DNA from: Prosthecobacter gellanilyticus
GTDB taxonomy: Bacteria > Verrucomicrobiota > Verrucomicrobiia > Verrucomicrobiales > Verrucomicrobiaceae
Direction of reading: 5' to 3'
Length of the DNA stretch: 64,000 bases
NCBI RefSeq assembly: GCF_007992435.1
Contig: NZ_BKAG01000010.1
Span: forward strand, 1 to 64,000
This document shows positions 8,274 to 17,285 of the stretch, piece by piece. The position numbers were made by a program, and so were the translations under genes. Numbering within the stretch: position 1 is the stretch's first letter; each line of letters starts with the position of its first letter. The notes beneath the pieces were generated by a model. It did no database searches. It worked only from the letters and a program-made list of their open reading frames with translations, and had not been told where the DNA came from.

Positions 8274-9152
8274 TTAGCCCGCCTTCATCTTGCCTCCTCC
8301 GCCAGTTCCCTGTCCCGGTCCCTGCTTCTGCGTCTCGATGCCCTTCTGAGCCAGGGCATCGCGCACACTGGTGATCGCAGAGCCGACGCCTTTGCCGATG
8401 ATCTTGCCGATCTCCTGGCCAGCTTTCGCGCCGTTCTTGCCACCGACCGCCTCGCCAATGGCTCCGCCGATGCCGCCACCAATCCCACCGCCGATGCCGC
8501 GGGCATGGTCGATGGCTGCATCGGCCACCTTGGTGCCGACACTCGTCGCGGCCTGGCCTAGAATGCCTCCCACTTTCGCACCGGTATTCCCTGCAAGCGC
8601 CTGCCCGATCTTGGAACCCGTGTCCTTGCCCACCTTCCCTTTGCCCAGGATATGGGAGACGCTCGGCTTGACCGGGGCGGCTTCTTCACCTGGACCTTCC
8701 TGGCTTTGCTGAGCTCCCGGGCCCTGTTGCGGCTCCTGAGTGCCTTGTTTAGGCGTGTATGGCTGATAGTCTGCAGAATTCGCCGGAGGTGGGACATCCT
8801 GCTCAAAGGGTTTGGCGATCTCGTTCTTTCCCTGGGTCTCCCCCTTGATCTCTGCATTGGCTCCCACTCCGACGCCTTGATCTTGCTTGTTCTCAGGCTT
8901 TTCGACTTCCGGAGCGGGAGATCCACCCAGGCCTTGGGAATTCAGCCCAGGCAAGCCCGAGCCACCCGGCTGCATCGCCGCAGGTCCCTTGGAGGCCAGG
9001 TCGACCACATTGGGAAGCTTGGCGCCGTCCTGCTGCTGACCCTCACCCTGTTGCAAATTTGGTTGGGCTGGGGCTGGCTGCTGAGGTTCTGGGGCTGGGG
9101 CTGCCTGAGGCCCGTCAGTCTTTTGTTCCTGAGATGGATCGAGTTGTGCCAT
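8274..9152 (-). CDS. Low-complexity protein with C-terminal glycine zipper
   Basis: This 292-residue protein belongs to no family I recognise. The first 170 residues are Gln/Pro/Gly-rich and likely disordered. From about residue 175 the composition changes to Gly/Ala with GxxxG-like spacing (GGGIGGGIGGAIGEAVGG), typical of membrane-inserting or self-associating helices. The last module, residues 245-271 (GQEIG... IGKGV... VRDAL), matches residues 162-188 of the neighbouring 209-residue protein at 12 of 27 positions, so the two are paralogues. No signal peptide is visible. It starts 22 bases after that neighbour ends and is 21 bases from the calcium-loop gene. Confidence 0.7.
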   Translation of the reverse strand: MAQLDPSQEQKTDGPQAAPAPEPQQPAPAQPNLQQGEGQQQDGAKLPNVVDLASKGPAAMQPGGSGLPGLNSQGLGGSPAPEVEKPENKQDQGVGVGANAEIKGETQGKNEIAKPFEQDVPPPANSADYQPYTPKQGTQEPQQGPGAQQSQEGPGEEAAPVKPSVSHILGKGKVGKDTGSKIGQALAGNTGAKVGGILGQAATSVGTKVADAAIDHARGIGGGIGGGIGGAIGEAVGGKNGAKAGQEIGKIIGKGVGSAITSVRDALAQKGIETQKQGPGQGTGGGGKMKAG

Positions 9153-9174
9153 GGACGTGAGTGAGTGTTTAGAT

Positions 9175-9804
9175 TCAGGCTTTCATGCCCTTGCCTTTGC
9201 CCATGCCGAGCCCGAGGCCGCCCTCACCGCCCAGTTTGTAGCCTTCTTCCTTCAGGGACATGCGCACGGTTTTGATGCCATCATCCACGCCTTTGCCGAC
9301 GGAGCCGCCCACTTCAGAGCCGACTTTCTGGCCGATCTGCCCACCGACTTGGCCGCCAATCTGTCCACCGACCTGCTGGCCAATGGCCGTGCCGACCACT
9401 GGAATCGCGGAGCCCACGGCAGCGCCCACCGCCTTGCCAGCGGCTGTGCCGACACCTTTGCCAACGCCCTTGCCGACCGTGCCGCCGATGCCTTCGCCAA
9501 TGCTCTGGCCCATGCCCTTCTCCTCACCTTTCTCTTCGCCCTTCCCCTTGCCGCCGCCACCACCTCCTCCGCCGCCAAGACCTTTGAGCAGGCCGCCAGC
9601 ACCGCCCCCTTCACCACCACCGCCGAGGCCATTGAGCATGTCGCCGCCACCTCCCTTGAGAAGGTCTCCACCCCCACCTTTCAGAAGATCGCCACCACCG
9701 CCTTTGAGAAGGTCGCCACCTCCTCCGAGGATGTCACCGCCTTTGTCTCCAGCCAGCTTGGTCGCGCCGCTCAGGACAGCATCAGTTCCGGGAATGTCAG
9801 GCAT
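9175..9804 (-). CDS. Glycine-rich repeat and glycine-zipper protein
   Basis: This 209-residue protein begins with a short unique head (MPDIPGTDAVLSGATKLAG), then three exact GGGGDLLK octads at residues 27-50, a variant GGGGDMLN at 51-58, a poly-glycine run near 77-85 and a charged KGKGEEKGEEKG linker. Residues 97-170 form a long glycine zipper (VGKGVGKGVG, VGGQIGGQVGGQIG), which would suit close helix packing in a membrane or an oligomeric pore. The C-terminal module at 162-188 is shared with the next gene. There is no signal peptide and no family assignment. It is the first gene of the cassette, 94 bases downstream of the glycosyltransferase. Confidence 0.7.
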   Translation of the reverse strand: MPDIPGTDAVLSGATKLAGDKGGDILGGGGDLLKGGGGDLLKGGGGDLLKGGGGDMLNGLGGGGEGGGAGGLLKGLGGGGGGGGGKGKGEEKGEEKGMGQSIGEGIGGTVGKGVGKGVGTAAGKAVGAAVGSAIPVVGTAIGQQVGGQIGGQVGGQIGQKVGSEVGGSVGKGVDDGIKTVRMSLKEEGYKLGGEGGLGLGMGKGKGMKA

Positions 9805-9898
9805 GGGTGTAGAAGGTGGGAGTCTGAGTGGAATGGCCTAAAAGGCCGCATATTGGAGGGGATTAGCCAGCCGCCTCAGACCTGTGACAGCCTTTCCC

Positions 9899-11149
9899 TC
9901 AGGAAACCCTCGATTCAATCCACCCCGCCAGTCCAGCCTGATCACGCCGCGCGAGAGTGAGCTTTTGACAGGCCCGTGCAGCCTCGGAAAAGGCGGGCTC
10001 ATTCAACAACCGCTCGAGTGCGCTGCTGACACGATCAGGCGTGAAGGACCGAGGTGTGAGGCCTAATCCCGCTCCGAGACCCGTCAGCCTCCAGGCATTG
10101 TCCGGCTGATCGTGCGCCATGGCCATGATGAGCTGCGGCACGCCAGCGGCGAACCCTTGGGAGAGCGTGCCAATGCCACCATGATGCACAAAGACCGCCG
10201 ATTGCGGCAGCACATTGGAAAACGGCACATACTCGACAGGCAAGATGCTATTGGGCAGGTTCGGTGGCAGTTGATCCAGCTTTCGAGTCACAAAGAGTGC
10301 TCGCTTCTGCAAGCGGGTCACGGCCGCATAGGCCACTTCAAAGAAGCGCTTTGCATGCACGTTCGCACTGCCCGGCGTGAAGATGATGGGCTTCTCTCCA
10401 GCGGCCAGAAAGCGGCGCAGTTCCTCGCTCAAAGGCTGCTCGGTGGCCAGATCCTCCAGCGGAAAATCCCACTGCTTCACACCTTCCGGCCAGTCCGGCT
10501 GCGGTTTCGCGAACCACTCAGGAAATACACACAGCGTGCCGTCTGGCGAGTGCGCCCAGTCCCACCACAGGCTTTTCGGCGGTTTCACATCTCGCTTCGC
10601 GCAAGCTTTCGCCACCATGGGCGCGGCGAAGCGGTCCGCCGGGTTCGGCAGCTTCACCAGCCATTGCCGCAGCCAGAGCGGCAGCTTGTTGAAATGCTGC
10701 ATGCCCGGAAGCAGCACCGGCATGTCATGCGCGCTGATCATGATCGCTGGCTGCAGATGCACATTGATCAGCGGAATGCCGAGCGACTCCCTCGCGAGTC
10801 TCGCGCCAAAGGCGGTGCAAGGTGCCAGCATCAGATCAAAGGCATCCGCCGTGCCTTGCCGCTGCTCGATGGGCTCCAAGAAAGTCTCCGTGCTCTGCCC
10901 GGCAAACTCGAAGACCATCTTCGTGCCCTCGTAGAGCTTCCAGATGCGCGGATCGGCGATCAGTTGCTCAAACACCTTGGCATCCCCCAGAGGAATGACC
11001 TCCATCCCGGCCTTGCGCGCCACCTCCTCAAAGATGCAGGCCACGATCATGGTCACGCGATGTCCCCGCTTCTTCAGCAGCCGACCTAACCAAAGAAACG
11101 GAAAGACATCCCCGGCGCTGCCAAAGGGAAGAAGTGCGATGTGGGCCAT
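9899..11149 (-). CDS. Glycosyltransferase, GT1/UGT family
   Basis: This 416-residue protein is a GT-B fold glycosyltransferase of the UDP-glucuronosyltransferase/MGT type. The N-terminal domain opens with ALLPFGSAGDVFPFLWLGRLLKKRGH, the usual acceptor-domain start. The donor-binding C-terminal domain shows GSANVHAKRFF and the signature VFVHHGGIGTLSQGFAAGVPQL followed by DQPDNAWRL. Members move a sugar from a UDP- or dTDP-donor to a lipid, sterol or polyketide. The sequence lacks membrane segments. It is downstream of an AraC regulator by 41 bases on the same strand. The acceptor cannot be named. Confidence 0.9.
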   Translation of the reverse strand: MAHIALLPFGSAGDVFPFLWLGRLLKKRGHRVTMIVACIFEEVARKAGMEVIPLGDAKVFEQLIADPRIWKLYEGTKMVFEFAGQSTETFLEPIEQRQGTADAFDLMLAPCTAFGARLARESLGIPLINVHLQPAIMISAHDMPVLLPGMQHFNKLPLWLRQWLVKLPNPADRFAAPMVAKACAKRDVKPPKSLWWDWAHSPDGTLCVFPEWFAKPQPDWPEGVKQWDFPLEDLATEQPLSEELRRFLAAGEKPIIFTPGSANVHAKRFFEVAYAAVTRLQKRALFVTRKLDQLPPNLPNSILPVEYVPFSNVLPQSAVFVHHGGIGTLSQGFAAGVPQLIMAMAHDQPDNAWRLTGLGAGLGLTPRSFTPDRVSSALERLLNEPAFSEAARACQKLTLARRDQAGLAGWIESRVS

Positions 11150-11190
11150 GATATGAAGATGCTCCGCTCCGCAGAAATGTTCAACGAGCC

Positions 11191-12036
11191 TTACCTGCCC
11201 CGCCGCCGATGCTGCCGCGCACGGAACTCCGCCGGGCCACAGCCGAGCTGGCGGGCAAACATGCGGGTAAAATAGTGCCGGTTCGGAAAACCATTCTCCA
11301 CAGCGATCTCATCAATGGTCTTGTCCGTCAGCGCCAGAGCCTCGCCTGCCAGACGCAGGCGGGTATTCAGCACATAGGCCGCAGGCGTGGCACCCGTGTG
11401 CTCACGAAAGGCCCGGATAAACCGCTCTACGCTCATGCCCGCACGCTCAGCCAGGAAGCCATTGGAAAGAATGGAATGCGGCGCACGCTGGATCAGAGAC
11501 AGCACCTCCAGCAAGCGCTCCGGCATGGCCGGGCTCGGTGGCATCTCCCACTCGGCAAAGACCGCATGAAGCAAGGCAGCGCCTTGATGATGCAGCCGCT
11601 GCTCCCGCAGGTCATCGGGAGGACGCTGGTGAGTCTCAATAGTGGCCTCCACGAGTGCTTTCAGCAAAGGCGTCGCTTTCAAGACCACTGGGGCTTCTGT
11701 GACCTCCCCAGCCAGCCGGGTCACCGTGAAGTGCAGCCAGAAGTGACAGGCCAGCACGGGCCCGCAGCAATCAAAGATGGTGTTCGCCGGGATGAGCACA
11801 AAGCTGTCCGGACCGAGAGCGATGTCCTCGCCATGAAAGCGAATGTGACAGCCAGCCTTCGGATTGTGATAAAGACGCCAGAACGGGCTGTCCACATCCT
11901 GGTGGTTCCAGTCATTCAAGGCAGGCTGGTAACCGGACTCATGAATCAGGAACGCCGACCACCCCGCCTTGGCCACCGGTGACAAGCTCACGCCCCAGGG
12001 CGTGGTGTAGTTCAGGTATTTTCGGCGGGTCGGCAT
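11191..12036 (-). CDS. AraC family transcriptional regulator
   Basis: This 281-residue protein has an N-terminal cupin-like sensor region (residues about 1-160, including CHIRFHGEDIALGPDSFVLIPANT) and a C-terminal pair of helix-turn-helix motifs. The second carries the AraC signature: IDEIAVENGFPNRHYFTRMFARQLGCGPAEFR at about residues 240-270. It should bind DNA in response to a small ligand, often a sugar. It is transcribed divergently from the large alpha/beta hydrolase at 12168 with 131 bases between them, so that hydrolase is a reasonable target; the glycosyltransferase downstream may be in the same operon. Confidence 0.93.
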   Translation of the reverse strand: MPTRRKYLNYTTPWGVSLSPVAKAGWSAFLIHESGYQPALNDWNHQDVDSPFWRLYHNPKAGCHIRFHGEDIALGPDSFVLIPANTIFDCCGPVLACHFWLHFTVTRLAGEVTEAPVVLKATPLLKALVEATIETHQRPPDDLREQRLHHQGAALLHAVFAEWEMPPSPAMPERLLEVLSLIQRAPHSILSNGFLAERAGMSVERFIRAFREHTGATPAAYVLNTRLRLAGEALALTDKTIDEIAVENGFPNRHYFTRMFARQLGCGPAEFRARQHRRRGR

Positions 12037-12167
12037 GAGGCGTGCCTAGCAAAGACAGGGTGGATGCAGCTGCCAAGATCGAAAATGCATCGTCCTGTGC
12101 GCGGATCAGGCTTGGCTGAACAACCCCGCTTCCTGTATGCGTACTGTTTCCCGCTGCCTCAACCACC

Positions 12168-14186
12168 ATGAAACTCCCGCCGCTCCTCCTCGCCGCCGCC
12201 GGCCTCTCGCTCTCTCAAGCTGCCGATGTCCGCCTCGAACCACCGAAGGATTTGAACGGCTATTTCCCTTTCTCGCCACCGTCATCGCTGAGTGAGTGGG
12301 ATGCTCGCAAGGACTATGTGAAGCGGCAGATTCTGGTGGCCGAGGGTCTGTGGCCCATGCCGACCAAGACTCCGCTGAACGCTGTCATCCATGGCAAGGT
12401 CGACTGCGGAGAGTACACCGTCGAAAAAGTCTACTTTGAGAGCGTTCCCGGGTTCTATGTCACCGGCAGCCTCTACCGCCCCAAGAACCCCAAAGGCAAA
12501 GTCCCGGGCGTCATGTTTGCGCATGGTCATTGGCAGGATGCCCGGCTCTCGCTGACACCGCCGGACAAGGTGCGCGCCGAGATCTCCACGGGTGGCGAGC
12601 GCTTTGAAAAAGGCGGCCAGAGCATGTTTCAATCACTCTGCGTGCAGCTCGCCCGCATGGGTTGTGTGGTCTGGCAGTGGGACATGCTGAGCGATTCAGA
12701 CTCCATCCAGATTCCACGCGAAGTCGTGCATACCTTTGCCAAGCAGAGGCCCGAAATGAACACGACAGAGAACTGGGGGCTCTTCAGTCCTCAAGCCGAG
12801 TCTAACCTTCAATCCATCATGGGCCTGCAGACTCTGAATGCGGAGCGCGGACTGGACTTCCTGCTCAGCCTGCCGGAGGTCGATCCAGAGCGCACCGCCA
12901 TCACCGGAGCGAGCGGCGGCGGCACACAGACCATGCTGCTCGCTGCCATCGATGACCGCATCAAGCTCTCCTTTCCCTGCGTGATGGTGAGCACGTCCAT
13001 GCAAGGCGGCTGCACCTGTGAAAATGCCAGCCTGCTGCGCATCAACACCGGCAATGTGGAGTTCGCCGGACTCTTCGCGCCGAAGCCTCAGGGCATGAAC
13101 ACCGCGAACGACTGGACCAAGGAGTTCGCCACCAAAGGTTATCCTGATCTTCAGAAGCTCTACACGACCTTCGGCAAGAAGGACAACGTCTTCCTCCTGC
13201 GTGGCGAGCACTTCCCGCACAACTACAATGCGGTCACTCGCAGCGCCTTCTACACCTTCCTCAACAAGCATTTCAAACTCGGCTTCCCATCGCCGGTCAT
13301 TGAGCAGGACTATGAACCCCTCACGCGGGAGCAACTCACGGTCTGGGATGACAAGCATCCAGCTCCGAAAGCCAAAGGGCCTGAGTTTGAGCGCGCACTG
13401 TTGAAATGGCTGACGGAAGACGCCAATAAGCAGCTCGCCAGCGCCGAACCAACTGTGCTCAAACAAGGCATCGAGGTCACCATTGGCCGCAGCTATGACA
13501 AGGCGGGCGAGGTCGAGTGGGATCTCAAGGACAAGCAGGGTCGCGCTGGTCACCTGGAGATGACAGGCACGCTGACGAACAAAACCTATGGCGAAGAGCT
13601 CAACGTCACCTGGCTGTATCCCAAGCAGTGGAATGGTCGCGCCGTGATCTGGCTGGACGACAAGGGCCAGTCCGGCCTGAAGAATGATGAGGTGACCAAA
13701 CTCGTCCAAGGTGGAACGACCGTCATCGGTGTGGATCTGCTGTTCCAGGGTGGCGAGCCGGTCACACAAACCCGCATGGTGAAGAATCCGCGTGAGTTTG
13801 CCGGTTACACACATGGTTACAATCACGCGCTCTTTGCCCAGCGTGTGCATGATGTGCTGAGCATCGTCAGCTTCCTGCGCCGCGCGAAGGTCGGCTCCCA
13901 CGAAAGTCCAAAGACGGTGTGCCTTGCAGGTTTTGGCAAGCAGACAGGCCCAATCGCTCTCGCAGCCCGTGCCCTGGCTGGAGAGGCGGTGGATCGCGCA
14001 GCCGTGAACACGCATGGCTTCCGCTTTGGCAAGATCCTGGATTATCGTGATCCGATGTTCATCCCTGGTGGTTCCAAGTATCTGGACCTTCCTGGCTTTG
14101 TGAAGCTGAATGGCTCCCACCCCCTCTGGCTTCAAGGCGAAGGCAAGGAGCCTGAAGGCAGCTCTGTGGAGTGGCTGCAGAAGTGA
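12168..14186 (+). CDS. Large secreted alpha/beta hydrolase
   Basis: This 672-residue protein has a signal peptide (MKLPPLLLAAAGLSLSQA). The first half is an alpha/beta hydrolase of the acetylxylan-esterase/dienelactone-hydrolase type found in Planctomycetes and Verrucomicrobiota: PGVMFAHGHWQD forms the oxyanion region, GASGGGTQT places the nucleophile at Ser249, and GEHFPHNYN probably supplies the histidine. The second half (about residues 400-672) resembles a second, degenerate hydrolase-like fold without an obvious nucleophile elbow. The role is likely ester cleavage on polysaccharide in the periplasm. The divergent AraC gene may control it. Confidence 0.85.
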   Translation: MKLPPLLLAAAGLSLSQAADVRLEPPKDLNGYFPFSPPSSLSEWDARKDYVKRQILVAEGLWPMPTKTPLNAVIHGKVDCGEYTVEKVYFESVPGFYVTGSLYRPKNPKGKVPGVMFAHGHWQDARLSLTPPDKVRAEISTGGERFEKGGQSMFQSLCVQLARMGCVVWQWDMLSDSDSIQIPREVVHTFAKQRPEMNTTENWGLFSPQAESNLQSIMGLQTLNAERGLDFLLSLPEVDPERTAITGASGGGTQTMLLAAIDDRIKLSFPCVMVSTSMQGGCTCENASLLRINTGNVEFAGLFAPKPQGMNTANDWTKEFATKGYPDLQKLYTTFGKKDNVFLLRGEHFPHNYNAVTRSAFYTFLNKHFKLGFPSPVIEQDYEPLTREQLTVWDDKHPAPKAKGPEFERALLKWLTEDANKQLASAEPTVLKQGIEVTIGRSYDKAGEVEWDLKDKQGRAGHLEMTGTLTNKTYGEELNVTWLYPKQWNGRAVIWLDDKGQSGLKNDEVTKLVQGGTTVIGVDLLFQGGEPVTQTRMVKNPREFAGYTHGYNHALFAQRVHDVLSIVSFLRRAKVGSHESPKTVCLAGFGKQTGPIALAARALAGEAVDRAAVNTHGFRFGKILDYRDPMFIPGGSKYLDLPGFVKLNGSHPLWLQGEGKEPEGSSVEWLQK

Positions 14187-14287
14187 TCCGCTTCAACCTC
14201 CTCACCAACGGCATGGCGGATTCGATCATGCGTGCAATCCGCTTTGAAACAGCAGCGCGACCTGCTTTCGTCCAGGCATAAATTCTC

Positions 14288-15430
14288 ATGCCCGCCTTCT
14301 CTGATCCCTTCCGCGAAGCTCGCACCGACACCGGTGTGCTGAAATGCCCGTTTCATGGCGAGGACATCGCCATGATCCTGCGTCACGAGGACGTGCGGAA
14401 AGCCGCGAAGGACTGGCAGACATTCAGTTCGGATGTGCCCTTCCGCGTTCCCATTCCTTCGGAAGAAGACGTGCGCACCATGCGCCAGCTTCCCATCGAA
14501 ACGAATCCGCCTGAGCATGGTGACTACCGCGAGATCGTGGAGCCCTTCTTTGCACGGGCCAAGGATCCGGCGATGATCGAGCAGGTGGAGACGCTGATGA
14601 GCGGCATGCTCAACAGCGCGCTAAAAGGTGATTCCATCGAGATCGTCAATGAGTTCGCTCTGCCCATCCAGTCACGAGCACTGACTTACCTGCTCAATAC
14701 CGACGAGGCCGAAGCAGACATCTGGATCGGCTGGGGCATTCATGTCTTCAAGGTGACCGGCGGTGAGTTTAAAAAGGGCACGGTGCTTGAGGACTACCTG
14801 CAGCAGCGCTTCGACAAAGCAGAAGCAAATCCGGGCGAGGACTTTTTCAGCGCTCTGACTCAAGCAGAGTTTCGGGGTAGTAAGCTGACACGCGAAGAGT
14901 GCATGGGCTTTGCCAACCTGGCCTTTGCCGGTGGTCGTGACACCATCATCCTCACCATCGCCTGTGCCATCGGCTATCTGGCAGAACATCCAGAGGCATT
15001 GGAGTTTCTCCGCGAGGACACGAAGCGCATCACCCTGGCCAGCGAGGAGTTCTTCCGCGTCTTCATGCCGCTCACGCACATCGGTCGTGTTTGTCCTGCG
15101 GACACGGACGTGAATGGAACGATGGTGAAGGCTGGCGATCGCATCTCGCTCTGCTGGTCATCGGCCAACTTTGACGCGAATGCCTTCCCTGCTCCGGACG
15201 AAGTGCGGCTGGACCGCAAACCGAATCCGCATCTCTCCTTCGGCTTCGGCACACATCTCTGTCTTGGGGCACCGCATGCGAGGCTGATCTTGCGCACACT
15301 GCTGCGCTTGCTTTGCGAACACGTGAAGAGCATCACGCTCCTTTCGGCCGAGGAACGAGTGGAGCATGAGGCCAAATTTGATCGCACCCTTGGTTATAAT
15401 TCCCTCACCGTAAGGATGGCTGCGATCTAG
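14288..15430 (+). CDS. Cytochrome P450
   Basis: This 380-residue soluble protein is a bacterial class I cytochrome P450. The heme-binding loop FGFGTHLCLG contains the axial thiolate Cys325. The I-helix reads AGGRDTIIL, where the usual AGxDTT has Arg before Asp and Ile after Thr, and the K-helix ExxR is present as the EEFFR segment. The N-terminal HEDVRKAAKDWQTFSS and TNPPEHGDYR regions are typical. It would mono-oxygenate a small hydrophobic substrate using electrons from a ferredoxin, but no ferredoxin or reductase gene is in the window. It lies between esterase and sulfatase genes; the substrate is unknown. Confidence 0.94.
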   Translation: MPAFSDPFREARTDTGVLKCPFHGEDIAMILRHEDVRKAAKDWQTFSSDVPFRVPIPSEEDVRTMRQLPIETNPPEHGDYREIVEPFFARAKDPAMIEQVETLMSGMLNSALKGDSIEIVNEFALPIQSRALTYLLNTDEAEADIWIGWGIHVFKVTGGEFKKGTVLEDYLQQRFDKAEANPGEDFFSALTQAEFRGSKLTREECMGFANLAFAGGRDTIILTIACAIGYLAEHPEALEFLREDTKRITLASEEFFRVFMPLTHIGRVCPADTDVNGTMVKAGDRISLCWSSANFDANAFPAPDEVRLDRKPNPHLSFGFGTHLCLGAPHARLILRTLLRLLCEHVKSITLLSAEERVEHEAKFDRTLGYNSLTVRMAAI

Positions 15431-15527
15431 TCGCGCATTCCTCATGGTGAGGAAGGTCAGGCATGGATTACCGGATCCGACACAGAATTTGCTGAGATGT
15501 CCCGCAAGATCTGGCGTTTCCCGGCCC

Positions 15528-17285
15528 ATGCGTTCCCTCCTCCTCGTGCTCCTCTGCACGCTCTGCAGTTTCACCCTGGCCGCCGCCAAGCCTAACATTA
15601 TTTTAATCTACACGGATGATCACGGTCATGCTGATCTGGGCATTCATGGCGTGGTCAGTGATATCAAGACACCTCATCTCGATGCGCTGGCCCGCAGCGG
15701 CCTGGTGGCGACTCATGGTTACAGCACCGCTCCGCAGTGTGTGCCTTCACGCGGTGGCCTGATGACAGGACGCTTTCAAGGGCGTTTCGATCTCGACAAC
15801 AACGGCTCCGCGCTCGACGGATTCAACAAGCAGACCACCATCGCCACGCGGCTGCAAAATGCGGGCTACACCACGGCGCAGTTCGGCAAGTGGCACCTCG
15901 GCCCCACGGACGCGATCACAAAGCATGGCTTCAAGCATGTGTTCTCGCAAAACGCCCAGCGGCCGTTCTCAGCGAACATCACGCTCGATGGCCGGGACCG
16001 CCCGATGAGCGATCTGCCGCCGGGAGAGTATCACCTTGATGGCTGCTCCAAGGCCGCTGCGGCGATCATCGAGCGCTACAAAGACCAGCCCTTTTTCCTC
16101 TACCTCGCCTATCGCGGCCCGCACACGCCGCTGGATGCGCCGAAGAGATACATGGACCGTTTTCCTGGCGATATGCCGGAGCGACGCCGCGCCGCGTTGG
16201 CCATGCTTTCCGCCATCGATGACGGAGTGGGACTCATCACGAGCACCCTCAAGAAGTATGACCTAACCGAAAAGACGCTCATTTTCTTCATTGGAGACAA
16301 TGGCGCTCCGCTGAAGATCCACAAAGTTGATTCACCGCTGAAAGGTGATCCCGGCGGCTGGGACGGCAGCCTGAACACGCCGCTGAATGGCGAGAAAGGC
16401 ATGCTGGCCGAGGGCGGCATGTCCACGCCCTTCCTGATTGCTTGGCCAGGCACAATCCCCGGCGGGCAGGTGTATGAGCATCCGGTGAGCGCGCTCGACG
16501 TCGCGGCGACGGCGGCTTCCATCACAAATCTGCCCGTGAAGCCCGGCGACCTCGATGGCGTCAACATCCTCCCCTACCTGACTGGCGAGAATAAAACGCC
16601 GCCTCACGACGCACTCTATTGGCGCTGGATGGCCCAAAGCGCTATTCGCGAAGGAAAATGGAAACTCCTCCGCGGCGGTGAGCGCGAATACCTCTATGAC
16701 CTAACCACTGATCGCGAGGAGAAGCACAACCTCGCCGTGAAGCACCCGGAGGTTGCCACGCGACTGCGCACGAAGCTCAAAACCTGGGCCGACGGACTCA
16801 CACCACCCGGCATGGCCCTTGGTCCCATGGCCGCGACATGGAACGACTACTTCGATCACTATCTCGAAGGCAAAACCATCTCCCCACGCATCAAGCCCCC
16901 CGCCGCCAATGCCTCGGAAACCCAAGGCTGGGAAGCACGCAACGGCAAGCTTACGACCAATAACGGCCTTATCATCCTCACGCCTGAAAAGGCCGACAAA
17001 CCCACCTTCATCACCAAGTCCAAGCTCAAGCTCTCCGGTCCCGTTACCGCCCAACTCACCCTCAAAACCGCCGCCACCGGCCAGGGTGCCATCGCCTGGC
17101 GTCTTGAGGGCGACAAAGATTTCTTCCCCGCCAATCGCCTCGCCTTCCCCCTTCAAAGCACATCTGATTGGCAAACCCACACCCTCGAAATCCCGACATC
17201 CGGCCAAGTCATCCATGTGCGCGTGCATCTGCCCGCAGGCGGTGCGGAATTTCGCTCCCTCGACTTCAAGTCCATCCACCGATGA
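15528..17285 (+). CDS. Secreted sulfatase
   Basis: This 585-residue protein starts at ATG 15528, which gives a signal peptide ([20 protein letters not shown]); the frame is open further upstream without one. The sulfatase core opens [18 protein letters not shown]. The formylglycine site is CVPSR with Cys71, an accepted CxPxR variant. FGKWHLGP and FIGDNGAP motifs complete the active site. The last 120 residues (from GWEARNGKL) form a beta-rich module resembling the tails of the other two sulfatases here. The stop codon overlaps the next sulfatase's start as ATGA, indicating coupled translation. It is predicted to desulfate periplasmic glycans. Confidence 0.94.
   Translation: MRSLLLVLLCTLCSFTLAAAKPNIILIYTDDHGHADLGIHGVVSDIKTPHLDALARSGLVATHGYSTAPQCVPSRGGLMTGRFQGRFDLDNNGSALDGFNKQTTIATRLQNAGYTTAQFGKWHLGPTDAITKHGFKHVFSQNAQRPFSANITLDGRDRPMSDLPPGEYHLDGCSKAAAAIIERYKDQPFFLYLAYRGPHTPLDAPKRYMDRFPGDMPERRRAALAMLSAIDDGVGLITSTLKKYDLTEKTLIFFIGDNGAPLKIHKVDSPLKGDPGGWDGSLNTPLNGEKGMLAEGGMSTPFLIAWPGTIPGGQVYEHPVSALDVAATAASITNLPVKPGDLDGVNILPYLTGENKTPPHDALYWRWMAQSAIREGKWKLLRGGEREYLYDLTTDREEKHNLAVKHPEVATRLRTKLKTWADGLTPPGMALGPMAATWNDYFDHYLEGKTISPRIKPPAANASETQGWEARNGKLTTNNGLIILTPEKADKPTFITKSKLKLSGPVTAQLTLKTAATGQGAIAWRLEGDKDFFPANRLAFPLQSTSDWQTHTLEIPTSGQVIHVRVHLPAGGAEFRSLDFKSIHR

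Noticed and set aside
9260-9841. Proline-rich plus-strand frame opposite the glycine-zipper gene
   Set aside because: Poly-proline is the antisense reading of poly-glycine codons. The minus-strand reading has repeats, a paralogue and fitting operon spacing.
12696-14135. 479-codon open frame on the minus strand opposite the large alpha/beta hydrolase
   Set aside because: The plus-strand gene has a signal peptide and a GASGGG nucleophile elbow; the antisense translation has no family pattern.
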